Shown in pieces: positions 9,767-21,025 of a stretch of 64,000 bases of DNA; position 1 is the first letter of the stretch; the number at the start of each line of letters is the position of its first letter. The notes under the pieces are model-generated. The model saw only the letters and a program-made list of their open reading frames with translations, did not search any database and was not told where the DNA came from. Position numbers and translations under genes: made by a program. Location of the stretch: positions 1 through 64,000 of the forward strand of contig JNEU01001139.1 of NCBI GenBank assembly GCA_000697475.1, read 5' to 3'. The DNA is from Lichtheimia corymbifera B2541. Lineage: Eukaryota > Mucoromycota > Mucoromycetes > Mucorales > Lichtheimiaceae.

Positions 9767-10487
9767 CCTCGTTGATTGTAATCAAGCATCCCATGTACAC
9801 TTTTACAACCTATTTACAACTACTACAATTACTATAACTACTACTATAAACGCTAATGTGACCTATGGACATGAACATACCCTGAGAACAATGCAGTAAC
9901 ATCTGAGATTTTCGGATATGAGGATGGCTTTTGCCGATGGGGAGTGTGTGAACACACAGGGAGAAAGGGGGGGGGAGGTTGGATAACATCCAGCAAGCAC
10001 CCTGCTATTATAATGTCACGCACAATGACGGTCGTTTATATGTGGGATAATGGGCACTCGAGCTTCTGTGATATGGTGGATATGATTGGTTGCAGTAAGG
10101 AGATTAGAAGGAGCACATTTTTTTATGCAAATGCAGGCTCATCTTGCTCACAAGTTTTGGGGTAACAGTCCAATGAGGGTATTCCGAAGAGGTGGCTGCA
10201 TTACTTGCATGACAAGGGCTATTGGTATCAGCTTGGCAACATAATATAGCTTCGTAAAAGCATCCATAGGGTTAAGGCTGCCAAGATAAAGAATGGTACG
10301 TTTTAACAAAAAACCAAGAAAACAAAGAAACCAGATAGGATACAAAGAACCCAAGGATAACGTGCCTCCTGATATGCGTCTACTAAAAAAAAGGTCGACA
10401 TATCCCTGCTGATAGTGAGCGAAAACCCAAAGGTTCTTTCTTCCCTTTCTTTTCTTTCCTTTCACTTTCACTTTCTCAAGCAACACC
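9767..10487. other. GOT1-ERG6 intergenic region
   Basis: 720 bp without a supported gene. It contains an ACTACTA-rich stretch (about 9820-9850), a G run (9967-9977), and a pyrimidine-rich tract (10430-10475) that is probably the ERG6 leader. Confidence 0.4.
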
Positions 10488-11905
10488 ATGTCCGTTACCA
10501 TTAATGATACCTCTGAAGAAGCCAAAATGATGCGGGAGCTTCATGGCCAGCTTGTTCTCGATGAACAAGGTTTTCTTAAAAAGGTCACTCAAAAAGATCC
10601 TCGATTAAACAAGCAAGTCGCCGACCGATATTACAGCCATTGGAGTAAAAAGGAGACCGAGATCAAGGATAACGACTCATATGTCAGTAATCGTCGTGAA
10701 CAAGCACAGAATATGACCAATGCATTTTATGACCTGGCAACCGATTTCTATGATATGTATCTAAAGTCTACCTGCTCATGATGGTTCTTTGTAAGCTAAC
10801 TTACCCACACAGTATGGTACGTGTACATTGGATGAGGAGATGAAAACGTGAGTAAGGATGGCGAGAGACCTAAGGTATCATTAGGATGGGGTCAATCTTT
10901 CCATTTTGCTCGGCTTTACAAAGGTATGTATCATAAAAATGGACATGTTCGTGATAAAACTCATGTGGTTGTCATCAGGGGACACGTTCGAAGAAAATAT
11001 CAAACGACACGAAGCATTTTTAGCACTCAAACTTGGATTGAACAAGGGAATGCGAGTCTTGGTAAGAAGGGAGAGAGAAAAAAAGTCATGAGCAGTTAGC
11101 TTATGGGTATTGCATAGGATGTCGGATGTGGCGTAGGTGAGTGTTTATCATGCAAATACAGGTCGTAAGCTGATGTAGTGTCACCACAACAACAGGTGGA
11201 CCGCTGCGAGAAATTGTAAAGTCATCGGGTTACGCACATGTCACAGGTATCAACAATAATGCATACCAGATCCAGCGTTGCTTTGCTTATGCGGCAAAGT
11301 ATGGTCTTGAGGATCATACTGACTTTGTCAAGGGGGACTTTACACGAATGCCCATGGAGGATAATACGTTTGATGCCGTGTTTTCTGTCGAAGCAACGGT
11401 ACATGCACCAAGACTCGAGATGGTATACAGCGAGATTTATCGTGTTCTGAAGCCTGGTGGTCGATTCGCATGTTATGAATGGTGCACAACACCCAGCTAT
11501 GATGAGACGGATGCAGTACAACGACGTGTGATCCATGGTATCGAGCAAGGCAATTCAATTTCCAAATTGTATTCGACGGCGCAGTGTTTGACAGCAGCCA
11601 AATCAGTTGGCTTTAAGGTTATTGAGGAAGGCGATTTTGCACCCGTTGATAATGCCACTGAGCCTTGGTACAACACTTTGTCGAAGCCACAAGGTGTACA
11701 TGGCATTTTACGATCTCCTTGGGGACGATTCTACACACACAGCCTATTGACATTTCTCAGCAAATTTGGTGTGGTTCCTCCAGGTGTTCTCGAGACATCC
11801 CAACTACTCAATGATGCTGCCGAGATGCTTGTCGCAGGCGGTAAAATGGAGATTTTCACTCCAATGTACTTTTTCCTTGTCGAGAAACCGTTGGATGCAG
11901 AGTAA
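10488..11905 (+). CDS. ERG6: Sterol 24-C-methyltransferase
   Basis: SAM-dependent enzyme that methylates C-24 of the sterol side chain in ergosterol synthesis, on ER/lipid droplets. Exons: 10488..about 10754, micro-exon 10813..10816, 10885..10923, 10979..11061, 11118..11136, 11196..11905; about 373 residues, usual length. Seen: the N-terminal YYSHW and FYDLATDFY region, GWGQSFHFARLYKG (sterol motif), the SAM site DVGCGVGGPLREI, GINNNAYQIQR, VEATVHAP and VLKPGGRFACYEW. The C-terminal FTPMYFFLVEKP is typical. The junction between exon 1 and the GWG exon is uncertain: the conserved FYEYGWG requires a 4-nt exon (TATG) and a non-GT donor, whereas canonical donors give FYDIMVRWG. AATAAA lies downstream at about 11925. 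Catalytic assignment rests on family knowledge. Confidence 0.93.
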
Positions 11906-12082
11906 TTTACCCTATTGGACACCTTTAATAAAAGTGGCGATTGAATTCTTCCATACACTTGCTCAAAGGGGTGTTCCACTCTTAGGAATCTTCCAGAGGC
12001 CGATCCTTTTTTTTCTCTTCTTTACCTCTTTTTTGTTATCCCCCCATCCTCCTCATCAAATCCTCCCCATAACATATCCATC

Positions 12083-12916
12083 ATGTCCAACTGGAAGAAC
12101 GTCAACAATTGGTATGTATATATCATTGTATTACATTATGTAAACTTGATTATTTAACTCGAATATCGACTACTTTTCAGGCACTGGTAAGTCAACCAGG
12201 AGAGATTCCAGGAGGGATCGTTGGCAATTCTCATTCACAATGACTCTTGCAGGACCAACAAGAACTGCATTAGCTGGGCAAGAACCTATTTCGCCGAACA
12301 GTTGGAAGGATTGGAAGCAGAGGATAAGGGCCATACGATCCGGATTAGCAAGATGGAGGAATGCAATGGGGACGTTGACCTCAATCAACGCAAGGGCAAG
12401 ATCATTACCATATACGACGTTGCGTTGAAACTAAGCTTGGAAGGTAAGAGGTAGCAGATTGATATGATGTCTGAAACACACATGATCGACTCACAGTGTG
12501 AATGGCTTGTATTATTTTGACAGGTGCTCTTGCGGATGGTACGGCTATCACTGGCAAGATTGTGATCCCCGAAGTGGCCCATGATTCGACTGAAGATGAC
12601 TATGTGGTATGGGATGAAATGAATACGGTTATTCGTCATGATAGCTTACTCCATGCAATGTAGTTTGAACTCACTATCAACGATGATTCGAGTGCAAAGA
12701 GCGACATTCGACCTGTCATTCGAAAGGGTCTGCAGCCTTTGATTTGCGAAAAGTTGAGCAAATTCGCTCCTGATATGATTGCCAGTAAGTTTCAAATGAC
12801 ATTGGGTCCATTATTATATAGCCAAGTTACTCATCATCATGCTTGGTTCAATAGCACATGCTTCCGATGTTTACATTGATCCCTCCAAACTCAACGTTGC
12901 TGGTGCCACTGCATAG
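12083..12916 (+). CDS. HCH1: AHA1/HCH1-type Hsp90 co-chaperone
   Basis: Protein consisting only of the Aha1 N-terminal domain, which binds the Hsp90 middle domain and stimulates its ATPase. Model: join(12083..12111, 12181..12186, 12253..12443, 12524..12606, 12664..12784, 12855..12916), 163 residues. It starts MSNWKNVNNWHWTNKNC, the classic NWHW..KNC Aha1 signature. The signature is split by a 6-nt exon (GCACTG), and phase and conserved residues both require it. The conserved ISKMEECNGD.D.NQRKGK, KLSLEG, GKIVIPEVAHD and LQPLICEKL follow. The stop comes right after the N domain (GATA end), so the C-terminal SRPBCC domain of Aha1 is absent, as in yeast Hch1. The symbol reflects architecture; a short Aha1 paralogue is the alternative. 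Confidence 0.88.
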
Positions 12917-13049
12917 TCGTCGTGTGGTTTACATACTTTCATTCATGCATGCGGTGTTTCTTGACACTTTTTACATCTTTTTTTCTTTTCCCAACACATA
13001 GAAAGAGACTTTACCCCCCAGATTTGTTATTACAAGATTGTCGTATAAT

Positions 13050-13396
13050 TCAAGTCTTTGTCATTTTATATCTTATGGTTGCTGTGTTCAGGGATGGTGC
13101 TTGAAGGGATCGCAAATTGCGTTGCATGGCTAGTGAATGGTATCATATCAATCGGTGTGTGGATGGATGGATCAGAGGGAATATCTATGTTTACCTGTTC
13201 TGCTATTGCCATTATGATGACGACGACGTTCCTCCATGAAAATGGGTTGTCGATATCGATAGCGACTTGCAGACAAATCTTGGATCTGCCGTTGGAGGTT
13301 TTGGGAGATTGAAATGACTCGATTATATCGTTCTCGATCATCAGCCGATCGAAGATTGGCTGCAAGTGCTGAAATGTCCTTTCTTTCCGTCTTCAT
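13050..13396 (-). CDS. Possible small basic protein, 93 residues
   Basis: Model: complement(13050..13129, 13195..13396). The ATG at 13396 opens MKTERKDISALAANLRSADDRERYNRVIS (two pieces of a helical N-terminus), continuing with NLQRQIQDLS and an Arg/Tyr-rich SRYRYRQPIF..ERRRHH. A GT-AG intron (65 nt) joins phase 1 to phase 1 and gives MQRNLRSLQ...IRYKMTKT before TGA. The intron closure and helical heptad-like character support coding; no homologue is recognised. It is convergent with the HCH1-type gene. Confidence 0.35.
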
Positions 13397-14630
13397 TGTG
13401 CCAACTTGAGAGTAAAATAAAAAGGAGTGAAATATTTGCATCGGTGGAAGACGGCGAATGAAGCGAGCAGTAATAATAGCCACAGACTAATTATCCTGCA
13501 TGACACGGTCATTCATGTTAAGTGGCTGTCATCTTTGTTTACCAGGGGAAGGATGTTATATATGAACGTCTCAAGCGTGTATTGCAGATCTATTTCCTTT
13601 TCAGATTTCAGGGTCATTGTTTGTGTCTCGCAGCCTGTTAATATATCCGCAATTTACGCTGGTGACAAAGTAAGAACAGCAGGGTGCTCATGACATGTTG
13701 ATGTGAAAGCTAGTTATCAAGAGCATCATTTTATCATACAAGGGGTCACGCGTTACAACATCGAAAGCTTATCAAGGTGAAAATCAGTGGACAAGGTGCA
13801 ACCACAGGGCTTGCGTGGGTTGCAGGTGCCCCACGCCAGGATGTGCTTCCTATAGTTAATCACCCCACCTGTGGGTTATGACGACATTCTGGTGATGTAT
13901 ACTTGATTGGATATTTACACAAGGGCACCACACATGGCCGATCGGCATTCCTGTTGTTGTCGTAACGTAATTGTATCATCATCGTCCTAAGTATAACCCG
14001 CTCGCTTTGTTTCCAAGATGTTCTCCGTCGCATATGCAAGTAGTCTTGTTCGGAGCTAGCTGAGTTGGATGTTCATTGCTAATAATGCTTCGTTTCGTGC
14101 ACGCCCCACCACCAAAGCGGATTTTTCGGATGAGGCACCCATTTACACTTGAAGAATAAAAAGCTTGCAAAACACATGCTTGTGTCACTGCTATCGGAAA
14201 GCTGCAGGGGTTCAAGTGTATTGTTAGTGAGATTGATACGACACTGTGTGAGAAAAATCAGGGTCGGCGTGTATGCATGGTTTCCATTCAAATAGATCTC
14301 GCCAAGATTGTGCTACACTCGCCAGTTTCTGCTTGTTTCCATGTGCAACACAAAATCTTCCTGATTCCAACACAATGTTGCAGAATATATTATGGTTAAA
14401 GGTCATGTGCTTTATTTTAGAGAGGCAATAAGAAATCATTTTGTACAAAGTATTGCTCGGTTGATTGAGGAGTGATGAATCATCAACATGTATAATAAGC
14501 GATATGCGAATGTGTGCGAGTGTTGTATATGCTGGATGGGAGAAAAAATGGATATTGGTTGTATAGGGAGATGGCGGATGTTGATGGTGATGGTATCTTG
14601 TGTGCGAGTAAAAGTAGGTGTGTGATTCAA
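13397..14630. other. Gene-free region
   Basis: 1.2 kb without a supported gene. It includes a GC-richer patch with nested short inverted repeats (13795-13880, e.g. GCGTGGG facing CCCCACGC). The 3' end of the xylose reductase transcript lies at its right edge. Confidence 0.4.
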
Positions 14631-15651
14631 TTAAAGGAAGATGGGAAGATCCCAGCCCTTGATAAGTGGATCGTTGAATCGTAGACCCATGTCGAGTTGA
14701 TTAATAGCTTGAATATCCTCATCATCCATCTTCCAATTGAGTGCATCAAGGTTTGTCTTCATACGTTCAACGCTTGTGCTCTTGGGAACAACGCCAACAT
14801 TACGTTCGAGTGACCAACGCAAGGCAACTTGGGCTGGGGCACGCTTGTACTTGGCAGCAATGTCTTTGATGACAGGGTTGTCAAAGAGAGACTCAACCGA
14901 CTTTGCATGCTTTTGACCACCAGCAGCAAATGATGCAGGGCCAAATGATGAATAGGCTGTGACGGCAATGCCTTGCTTTTGCACCCATTTGACATAGGTA
15001 TCTTGCTGTAGGTATGGATGAAGTTCGACTTGAAGAAGGGATGGTGGAATCTTGCAATAGGCGAGCATATCCATGAGCATTTGAGCATTAAAATTGGAGA
15101 CACCAATGTTGCGTGCCAAGCCTTCTTCAACCATGGCTTCCATTTGGGCCCAAGTCTCATGCATTGGCACACGAGCACGAGTCACTTGCGTCTTGCCAGG
15201 TTGCGTCCATCCTGGTGGATATTTAGTTTCAATGGGGACGTGTTCGAGTGCAGTTGGGACTATATACAGCATTTGTTAACACATTGATAAATCAAGGATC
15301 GATATGATTACACTTACAGTGGATGAGGTACATGTCCACATAATCGAGACCAAGATCATCCAAGCTCTTTTGAAGACCTTCACGGACGTTTCCATGGAAA
15401 GTACACCACAGTTTGCTGATTACAAAGACCTCCTTCCGGGTAACAAGACCATCTTTGATAGCCATGCGGATACCTTCGCCCACTTGTTTCTCATTGTAGT
15501 AATTGGCGCCACCATCAAACAAACGATAGCCAACCTTGATCGCATTATAGATAACTTGGGGAGTAGCGTCAATGTCAATCTTGGCACAACCAAAGCCAAT
15601 CAAGGGCATCTTGTCGCCAGAGGGCTGAAGGGTCAAGTATTCGATAGTCAT
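14631..15651 (-). CDS. XYL1: NAD(P)H-dependent D-xylose reductase (aldo-keto reductase)
   Basis: Reduces D-xylose and related aldoses to polyols (AKR2B-type). Model: complement(14631..15259, 15318..15651), one 58-nt intron, 320 residues, the usual AKR length. The barrel start MPLIGFGCAKID is present. The catalytic tetrad is visible as Asp in YRLFDGGANYYNE, Tyr in the same motif, Lys in FVISKLW and His in YLIHF. NIGVSNF, LQVELHPYLQQ, the cofactor loop VPKSTSVERMKTNL and the C-terminal W.LPIFL follow the fungal xylose reductase pattern, including a KYPPGW insertion. Strand is minus; its promoter lies to the right. Other aldose or glycerol reductases of the same family are possible substrates/roles; the enzyme class is firm. 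Confidence 0.9.
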
Positions 15652-18301
15652 TGTCGTTGATAGGAAAGAGAGAGATGTGATGTGTGTAGAATGCAGAATT
15701 CATGTTGCAAAGAAATGACGGGGTATTTATATTTGTTCGGATGTTGGCATGCTCTGGAAACCTCTTTGACGGCAGGCGTCATGGGGGTGATTGTGTGAGA
15801 GCGTGTCAGGCAGTACGCAGCAAAGCAACAGTATCGGGTGCAGGGATCTGATTTTCTTTTCATGGAAAGTATTCGCATCATAGCGTGGATCAGTTTTGAT
15901 AAGCGAAACCGGTTCGCAGCAGCGCCCAAGTTTGCCCAAATGGAATAAGCAACATTGATTGCCCGCATGCACACACACACATACCTCTTTTTCATTATCG
16001 ATTACGTGTGACCTGATATGGCAATACGATGATGACAAGGTTTGATTTTGTGGATTCTGCATGCTTCCTTGGTATTTCACGTCCTTATTGTACACCACAC
16101 ACCCACACCCATACACCGCCTTACTTCTCACGGCCACGATCGAATATGTGGGTACGTGCACTCTTCGAATTTGTGTACCAGCAATTGCAAGCGGAAGCCA
16201 TTTCACATGCAGTGCTGTCGCTTGTTGCTATTCAATATCAAAAAAAGGATCAGTGGAAAAGGGTCCAAAAGCAAGGAATGATGTATGTTATCGATTTGAT
16301 GGGATAGATACTGCACACTTCCAAATCAACAAGACGATGTCATACCCTGAAATCGGGTAGATACGTTGCGTTTGTGTTTATGCTCCCCCTTTTGCCTGAT
16401 ATCCTTGATTGTCGTCATTCGAGATAGGAATGTCACATGCAAAGCAAAAGGAGTAGGCAGATAAAAAAGAAAATATACAAGGATCCCTAATGGTAGTGGT
16501 GGTGGTGGTGGGGGGGCTCTTTGACCAGCTTTCACTCTCCCCCCTTGTTTTCCCCGGATTTGATTGACATGCTTTCTCATCGATAAGGTCGGAGCACTTG
16601 GAACATTACAGACAATAAGCGTTTGGGCCAGATGATATGCATTTACAGAGCGCATTTTCCTTTTCGTTTACCTTGGCTCATGTCGTTGTACCACAGAAGA
16701 AACGGGGTTACTGAAATACCCATTCGGAAGAGACCTTGGCCAACATGATATATCATGTTGCGATTAGACCATCTTTTCTCACACTCCCACCAAAGAGTGA
16801 TCGGGTTGATGTGAGGAACATCACCTCATGTTGTGCAAGCGGTATGAGGCGTACTATGCTTCCGTACCTGAGAGCATAATCATTTGGGCCATTTTCTATA
16901 TTCTTCTGTAACCATATTCCCAGCCATCACCATTATTGATATCATGCACAAATTTCTTAGATCCTTTATTCTGTTATGCATTATGCAACATACAAATGGC
17001 TTTTCGAACCATCACAAAAGTGATCCATTGTAAACGTATATACTACTACGTTTCCTAAAAATTATTCCAATGCGGTGGTGTTGACACAGCTTTCGAGAAC
17101 CTTCCAATATAGCAGCCTTGCTGTCATAAAAGGCGGCATCGTCGGGAGGTGCCTGTGTGTTAAACTAAACCCAGATGTGCCGTGGCAAGCCCTTTCCTTA
17201 ATGGTTTCACAATGCATTTTGGCTGCGTTGTTGTTTTCTGCAACTATGAGAATCGACAAGATGCCGATTTGGGCTTACTCTTTCCAAAAGCGGATTTGCA
17301 TGACCATGGTTTGCGTTGTTTTCTTATACTATGGCAACCACGATGTGCAGGATCGCCACCCAAAGACCAGACTATTATCATGCTGGTTGCTGGATATGAC
17401 TTTGATGTTGTCTGTGCACGCTTTAATCCATCGTGATCATACCTACCACGATAGGGCATGATTATCGTATCATGTTCTTTGTTTGGAAAAAGGCAGCAAC
17501 AAAAGAGAACTATCATGGCTCGTTGCTGCGGTGAGTCATCGGTCATTTGCATTGTCTTTCTCAACAATGACTTAATAATACTGCTGTTTTCATTGTTGTT
17601 GGATCAAGTCATCATAGAACAACTGCGCCCTCCTCAGTCTGATCACGCAGTGGCGTTGTTGATGATCGCTATTGTTGCCACGTGCAGCTCATCATAATAT
17701 ATATCGGTAGAACATGTATCGGGTTGTTATCGATTAGTGATCAAGAAGACTAAAAAAAGAGGCACCACTCTTTAGACGGCACATTTGCATAATGGTTGGA
17801 CTAGCTGTTACACCAAGATCGAAAGGCAAATGATGCACAATGACGTCATGACTTTGGGTCATTGCATCTTTGCTGGATGCTCGCATCAAATGGCGGCATA
17901 AGGTCCTTGCCGAGATGACAGCCGATAGCTACAGCCACCCCAAAGCTATGGTACTATAGTTCATGAGACCCTATTCAAGGGATCTGTGTTTTAGGCATTG
18001 AAAAGGAACCACGCAGCAATAAAGTGAATATCCTTTAACATTATGTGATACCTCAGCACCTGATTTAAGTTTTACTTTAATGTTGGAATCATAGAGTATG
18101 GATACAAAAGGATCTGCAACATAGATGGGATGCTGTATGCGCACGCAATTGTATGCCATTGTACAGCCGCCGTATGCACCAATGATATATGATGATATGC
18201 AAGTACGAGGAAGGGCATGTGTAGGAACCGTGATTCTGCATAAGATTTATTATTCACATCCTTTGGAATGGCAGAGGCCATTGTTCTTCCACTACTTTTA
18301 C
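15652..18301. other. 2.6 kb region between xylose reductase and AMP-ligase
   Basis: No gene I can support. Contents: the xylose reductase promoter, with a CACACACACA tract near 15968; a GGTGGT-rich patch (16495-16518); a perfect 20-bp palindrome at 16741-16760; and a weak + strand open frame (17182-17436) of cytosolic-looking composition (LGLLFPKADLHDHGLRCFL) that I do not recognise and that has no convincing splice context. Confidence 0.4.
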
Positions 18302-20521
18302 ATGGATCGTTCTTTGTTACCTTCTTTAGGTGTGCAACCAAGCTTGTACAATCACCTTTTTGAATCAAGGGTGAAACGATATGTCAATGACGAAGCACCA
18401 CTCTTCATTGATGCCGTTGATACTAAGCGGTTCATATCGTTTGTGCAGCTACGGAATCACGTTCGTGCATTTGCCTCACATCTTATCGTTAAAGGCGTGC
18501 AGCAGGGTGACATTGTAGCCATTTGTGCACCTGGAGCTGTAAGTGATACCGTAGATGAATAACTCGTAGGTGGTACATGTTGCTCATTATAACGACCACC
18601 AGATTGAATACCCCATAGTCATGCATGGCGTGATTGCTTCAGGTAAAAAAAGATGGCAATATCAAGGCTATTATTATGATGATAAACATGGATGACTATG
18701 AGCAGGTGGTGTGGCAATGCTTGTCCCTGATGCATTGATTGGCCGGGAAATTGCTGCATTGTTCAAGATGGCAAAACCAGCCATGGTGGTGACACATGCC
18801 AAGACCCAGCTGGCTGTAGACGAAGCTATTCATGCGTGTAACCTGCATGGATCAACACATGTGGTGGTTATGGATAACTCACTGCTGTTGCATAAGGATG
18901 CTTCATCCCCTGTGAAAACCCCAGCAATGTATGTCGATCCAGATGCAGCAGCTTTCTTATTGATTACTTCAGGTTCATCAGGACCACCCAAATTGGTCAC
19001 TGTATCGTAAGGAGCAATCTTTACATAGTTATATATAAGATTTATGCTTTGGATCTTTATAGGCATCGAGCTGCCATTGCACGTGCAGTGATATCGAGTA
19101 GCCACTTTTTACCTTTAATGAATGATGGATACGATCACCGAGTGCTTGTAGCTACCCGAATGGGTGGTGCAGTACAAGTACATAATGCGTTGCTTGCTGG
19201 TGTGCAACTTGGTTTACCCCATTATGTATTTCAAACCGTCGATTTACATGCTGTGTGTCGCCTGGTGGAGAAGCATCGAATTACGGCCTTATATCATTTT
19301 GGTTGGGTCACTGCCCAACTCGCTCACGATCCCATTATTCATACTTTTGACATGAGCAGCCTGCAATACTGGATCACAGGAGGACAAGTCGTCAGCCGGC
19401 AGGTGGCAAATAAGGCCACGCGCGCTTTGCTTAGTGGCGGTAGGTCTCGTGATCAGCTTCCACGTGTCCTATGTAATTATGGATCATCAGAGGCACACAA
19501 TATCTTTCACTATCGTCATGCACCCGATGGATCGTGGCAAGGTAATAATGTCTGGTATACATTTTACTTGTATCATCTGGCTAAATACCACAAAGTAATA
19601 TCACACGATGGTTTCCAGATCAAGCTGGTGGATGACCTTGGAAAAGGTAATGTGGCATCGTAAAGCCAATGGTGGTGCCATAGGTTAATAATGATAAGCA
19701 GTTTTAAAAGAGCCTGATATTGTTGGCGAACTTTGCATCAAAAGTCCCATGGTAAGTTTTCTTATTCAAGTATGAGTCCATCGCCGTTAACGTAAAATTG
19801 GATGCTAGAATGCATCCGTGAGTGTACATTTATAATAGCGTGCGCTTGATCATCACTATTCATGCTACAACAGGGCTACTACAACAATCCAAATGCTACC
19901 CTTGAAGCATTTGACGATGACGGCTTCTTCCATACAGGTGATCTCTTTACGTCTGACGCCAACAATAACTTGAGATTTGTTAATCGAAAATCTGAACGCA
20001 TCAAACGCTTCACCAAAGATGTATGGTGGATGTATGTATTTCATTGCCACGTTAATCGCTCATGGAAACTATTTTATAGATATGCCCTAGAGACATTGAA
20101 GAGATATGCGTAAGTGAAGGCATATAAAAAAGACACGTAGCTGATAGCGGATGTGCTGTAGATCATGTTTAGTGACCTGATTCAAGAATGTCGCGTGGTG
20201 GGAGCTTACGATCCCCGACGATGCCTTGAAGTTCCTCGTGCATATGTGATTCTTGCACGAGACCATGAATGTGACAAGGAACAATTTGCAAAGGAGTTGA
20301 TACAGTTTGTCAATGCTAGAGTGCCTGATCCAGAGATGAGGTTGGAAGGAGGGGTGCAATTTGTCATGTCGTGGCCTTTGACGACAGCCGGCAAAATGGA
20401 TTTGTTTGGGTTACGCAAAAGGGCGCAAATCGAGTTGTTGCAGGATCAACACTATCAACACGGCGTAGAGCAACAAGCAGGGGCAGCAATGATGGTTCCC
20501 ATGACCAGCAGCAAATTATAA
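18302..20521 (+). CDS. AMP-forming acyl-CoA synthetase/ligase
   Basis: ANL-superfamily adenylating enzyme (4-coumarate-CoA ligase/acyl-CoA synthetase type); substrate unknown. Model: join(18302..18538, 18603..18642, 18706..19006, 19063..19541, 19596..19646, 19711..19751, 19809..19817, 19874..20020, 20080..20109, 20162..20521), 564 residues, in phase throughout. Seen: N-terminal SFVQLRNHVRAFA, IEYPIVMHGVIASGG, the AMP loop LITSGSSGPPK, NYGSSEA (equivalent of YGxTE), VGELCIKSP, GYYNNP, FFHTGDLF (GD adenylate contact), the hinge NRKSERIKR and the C-terminal catalytic lysine region SWPLTTAGKMD. A 9-nt exon at 19809 restores the usual P-4x-GY spacing. No PTS1 tripeptide (ends SKL is SSKL!, i.e. 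a C-terminal SKL), which suggests peroxisomal import. Confidence 0.88.
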
Positions 20522-21025
20522 TAAATGCCTCATTCATCGAAGGCCTGTGCACCACGTGAGGACACGCCATGCACACAACGTTGCATATCCGACAAGACAA
20601 ATTTTTTTCCTTTTATCCCACAGTGGTCTTTTTTAATAAACATCATCATGAATTTACTCACTCATACAGCACCGTAATGTCGTCCAATGGATAAAACGGC
20701 AATGTCGTCATAATCTGAAACCAGTTTTGAGTATGTGGGGAGGGGATTACTGCTGAGCTTGATCATTCTACTATTACGGCGTTCATCGGGTCGCGTCGTC
20801 CTCTGATATTTCACCAAATGAGAAAGAAAAACTGTGATTGGCGGGCTGACCATCACGAGGGTTTCCAAAAAGGATTCATTTTCTGGGCAACACATGGATA
20901 CGCTTTCTTTCTCTCTTCTCTTATATTTTTTCCCGCACTTGATATTTTTTCACTGCAACCTCTTTTCTTCTCCCACAGCATAGTGTATCATATACAATCC
21001 TTCCCATTGTGAGGGTGGAGCGACT
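20522..21025. other. Intergenic region upstream of the SPX-RING gene
   Basis: 504 bp without a supported gene. The last 130 bp are pyrimidine-rich (TTTCTTTCTCTCTTCTC) and are the probable leader of the downstream gene. Confidence 0.4.

Noticed and set aside
17182..17436. 85-codon + strand frame of protein-like composition
   Set aside because: No recognisable motif, no splice context and no neighbours suggesting a gene; kept only as a note in the gap description.
18539..18569. 31-nt first intron in the AMP-ligase
   Set aside because: A longer 64-nt intron ending CCACCAG at 18602 gives the conserved IEYP spacing; the 31-nt option adds residues not seen in the family.
20680..20750. tRNA-like CCAATGGATAAAACGG segment
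   Set aside because: Resembles a D arm, but no T-arm sequence or acceptor pairing is found.
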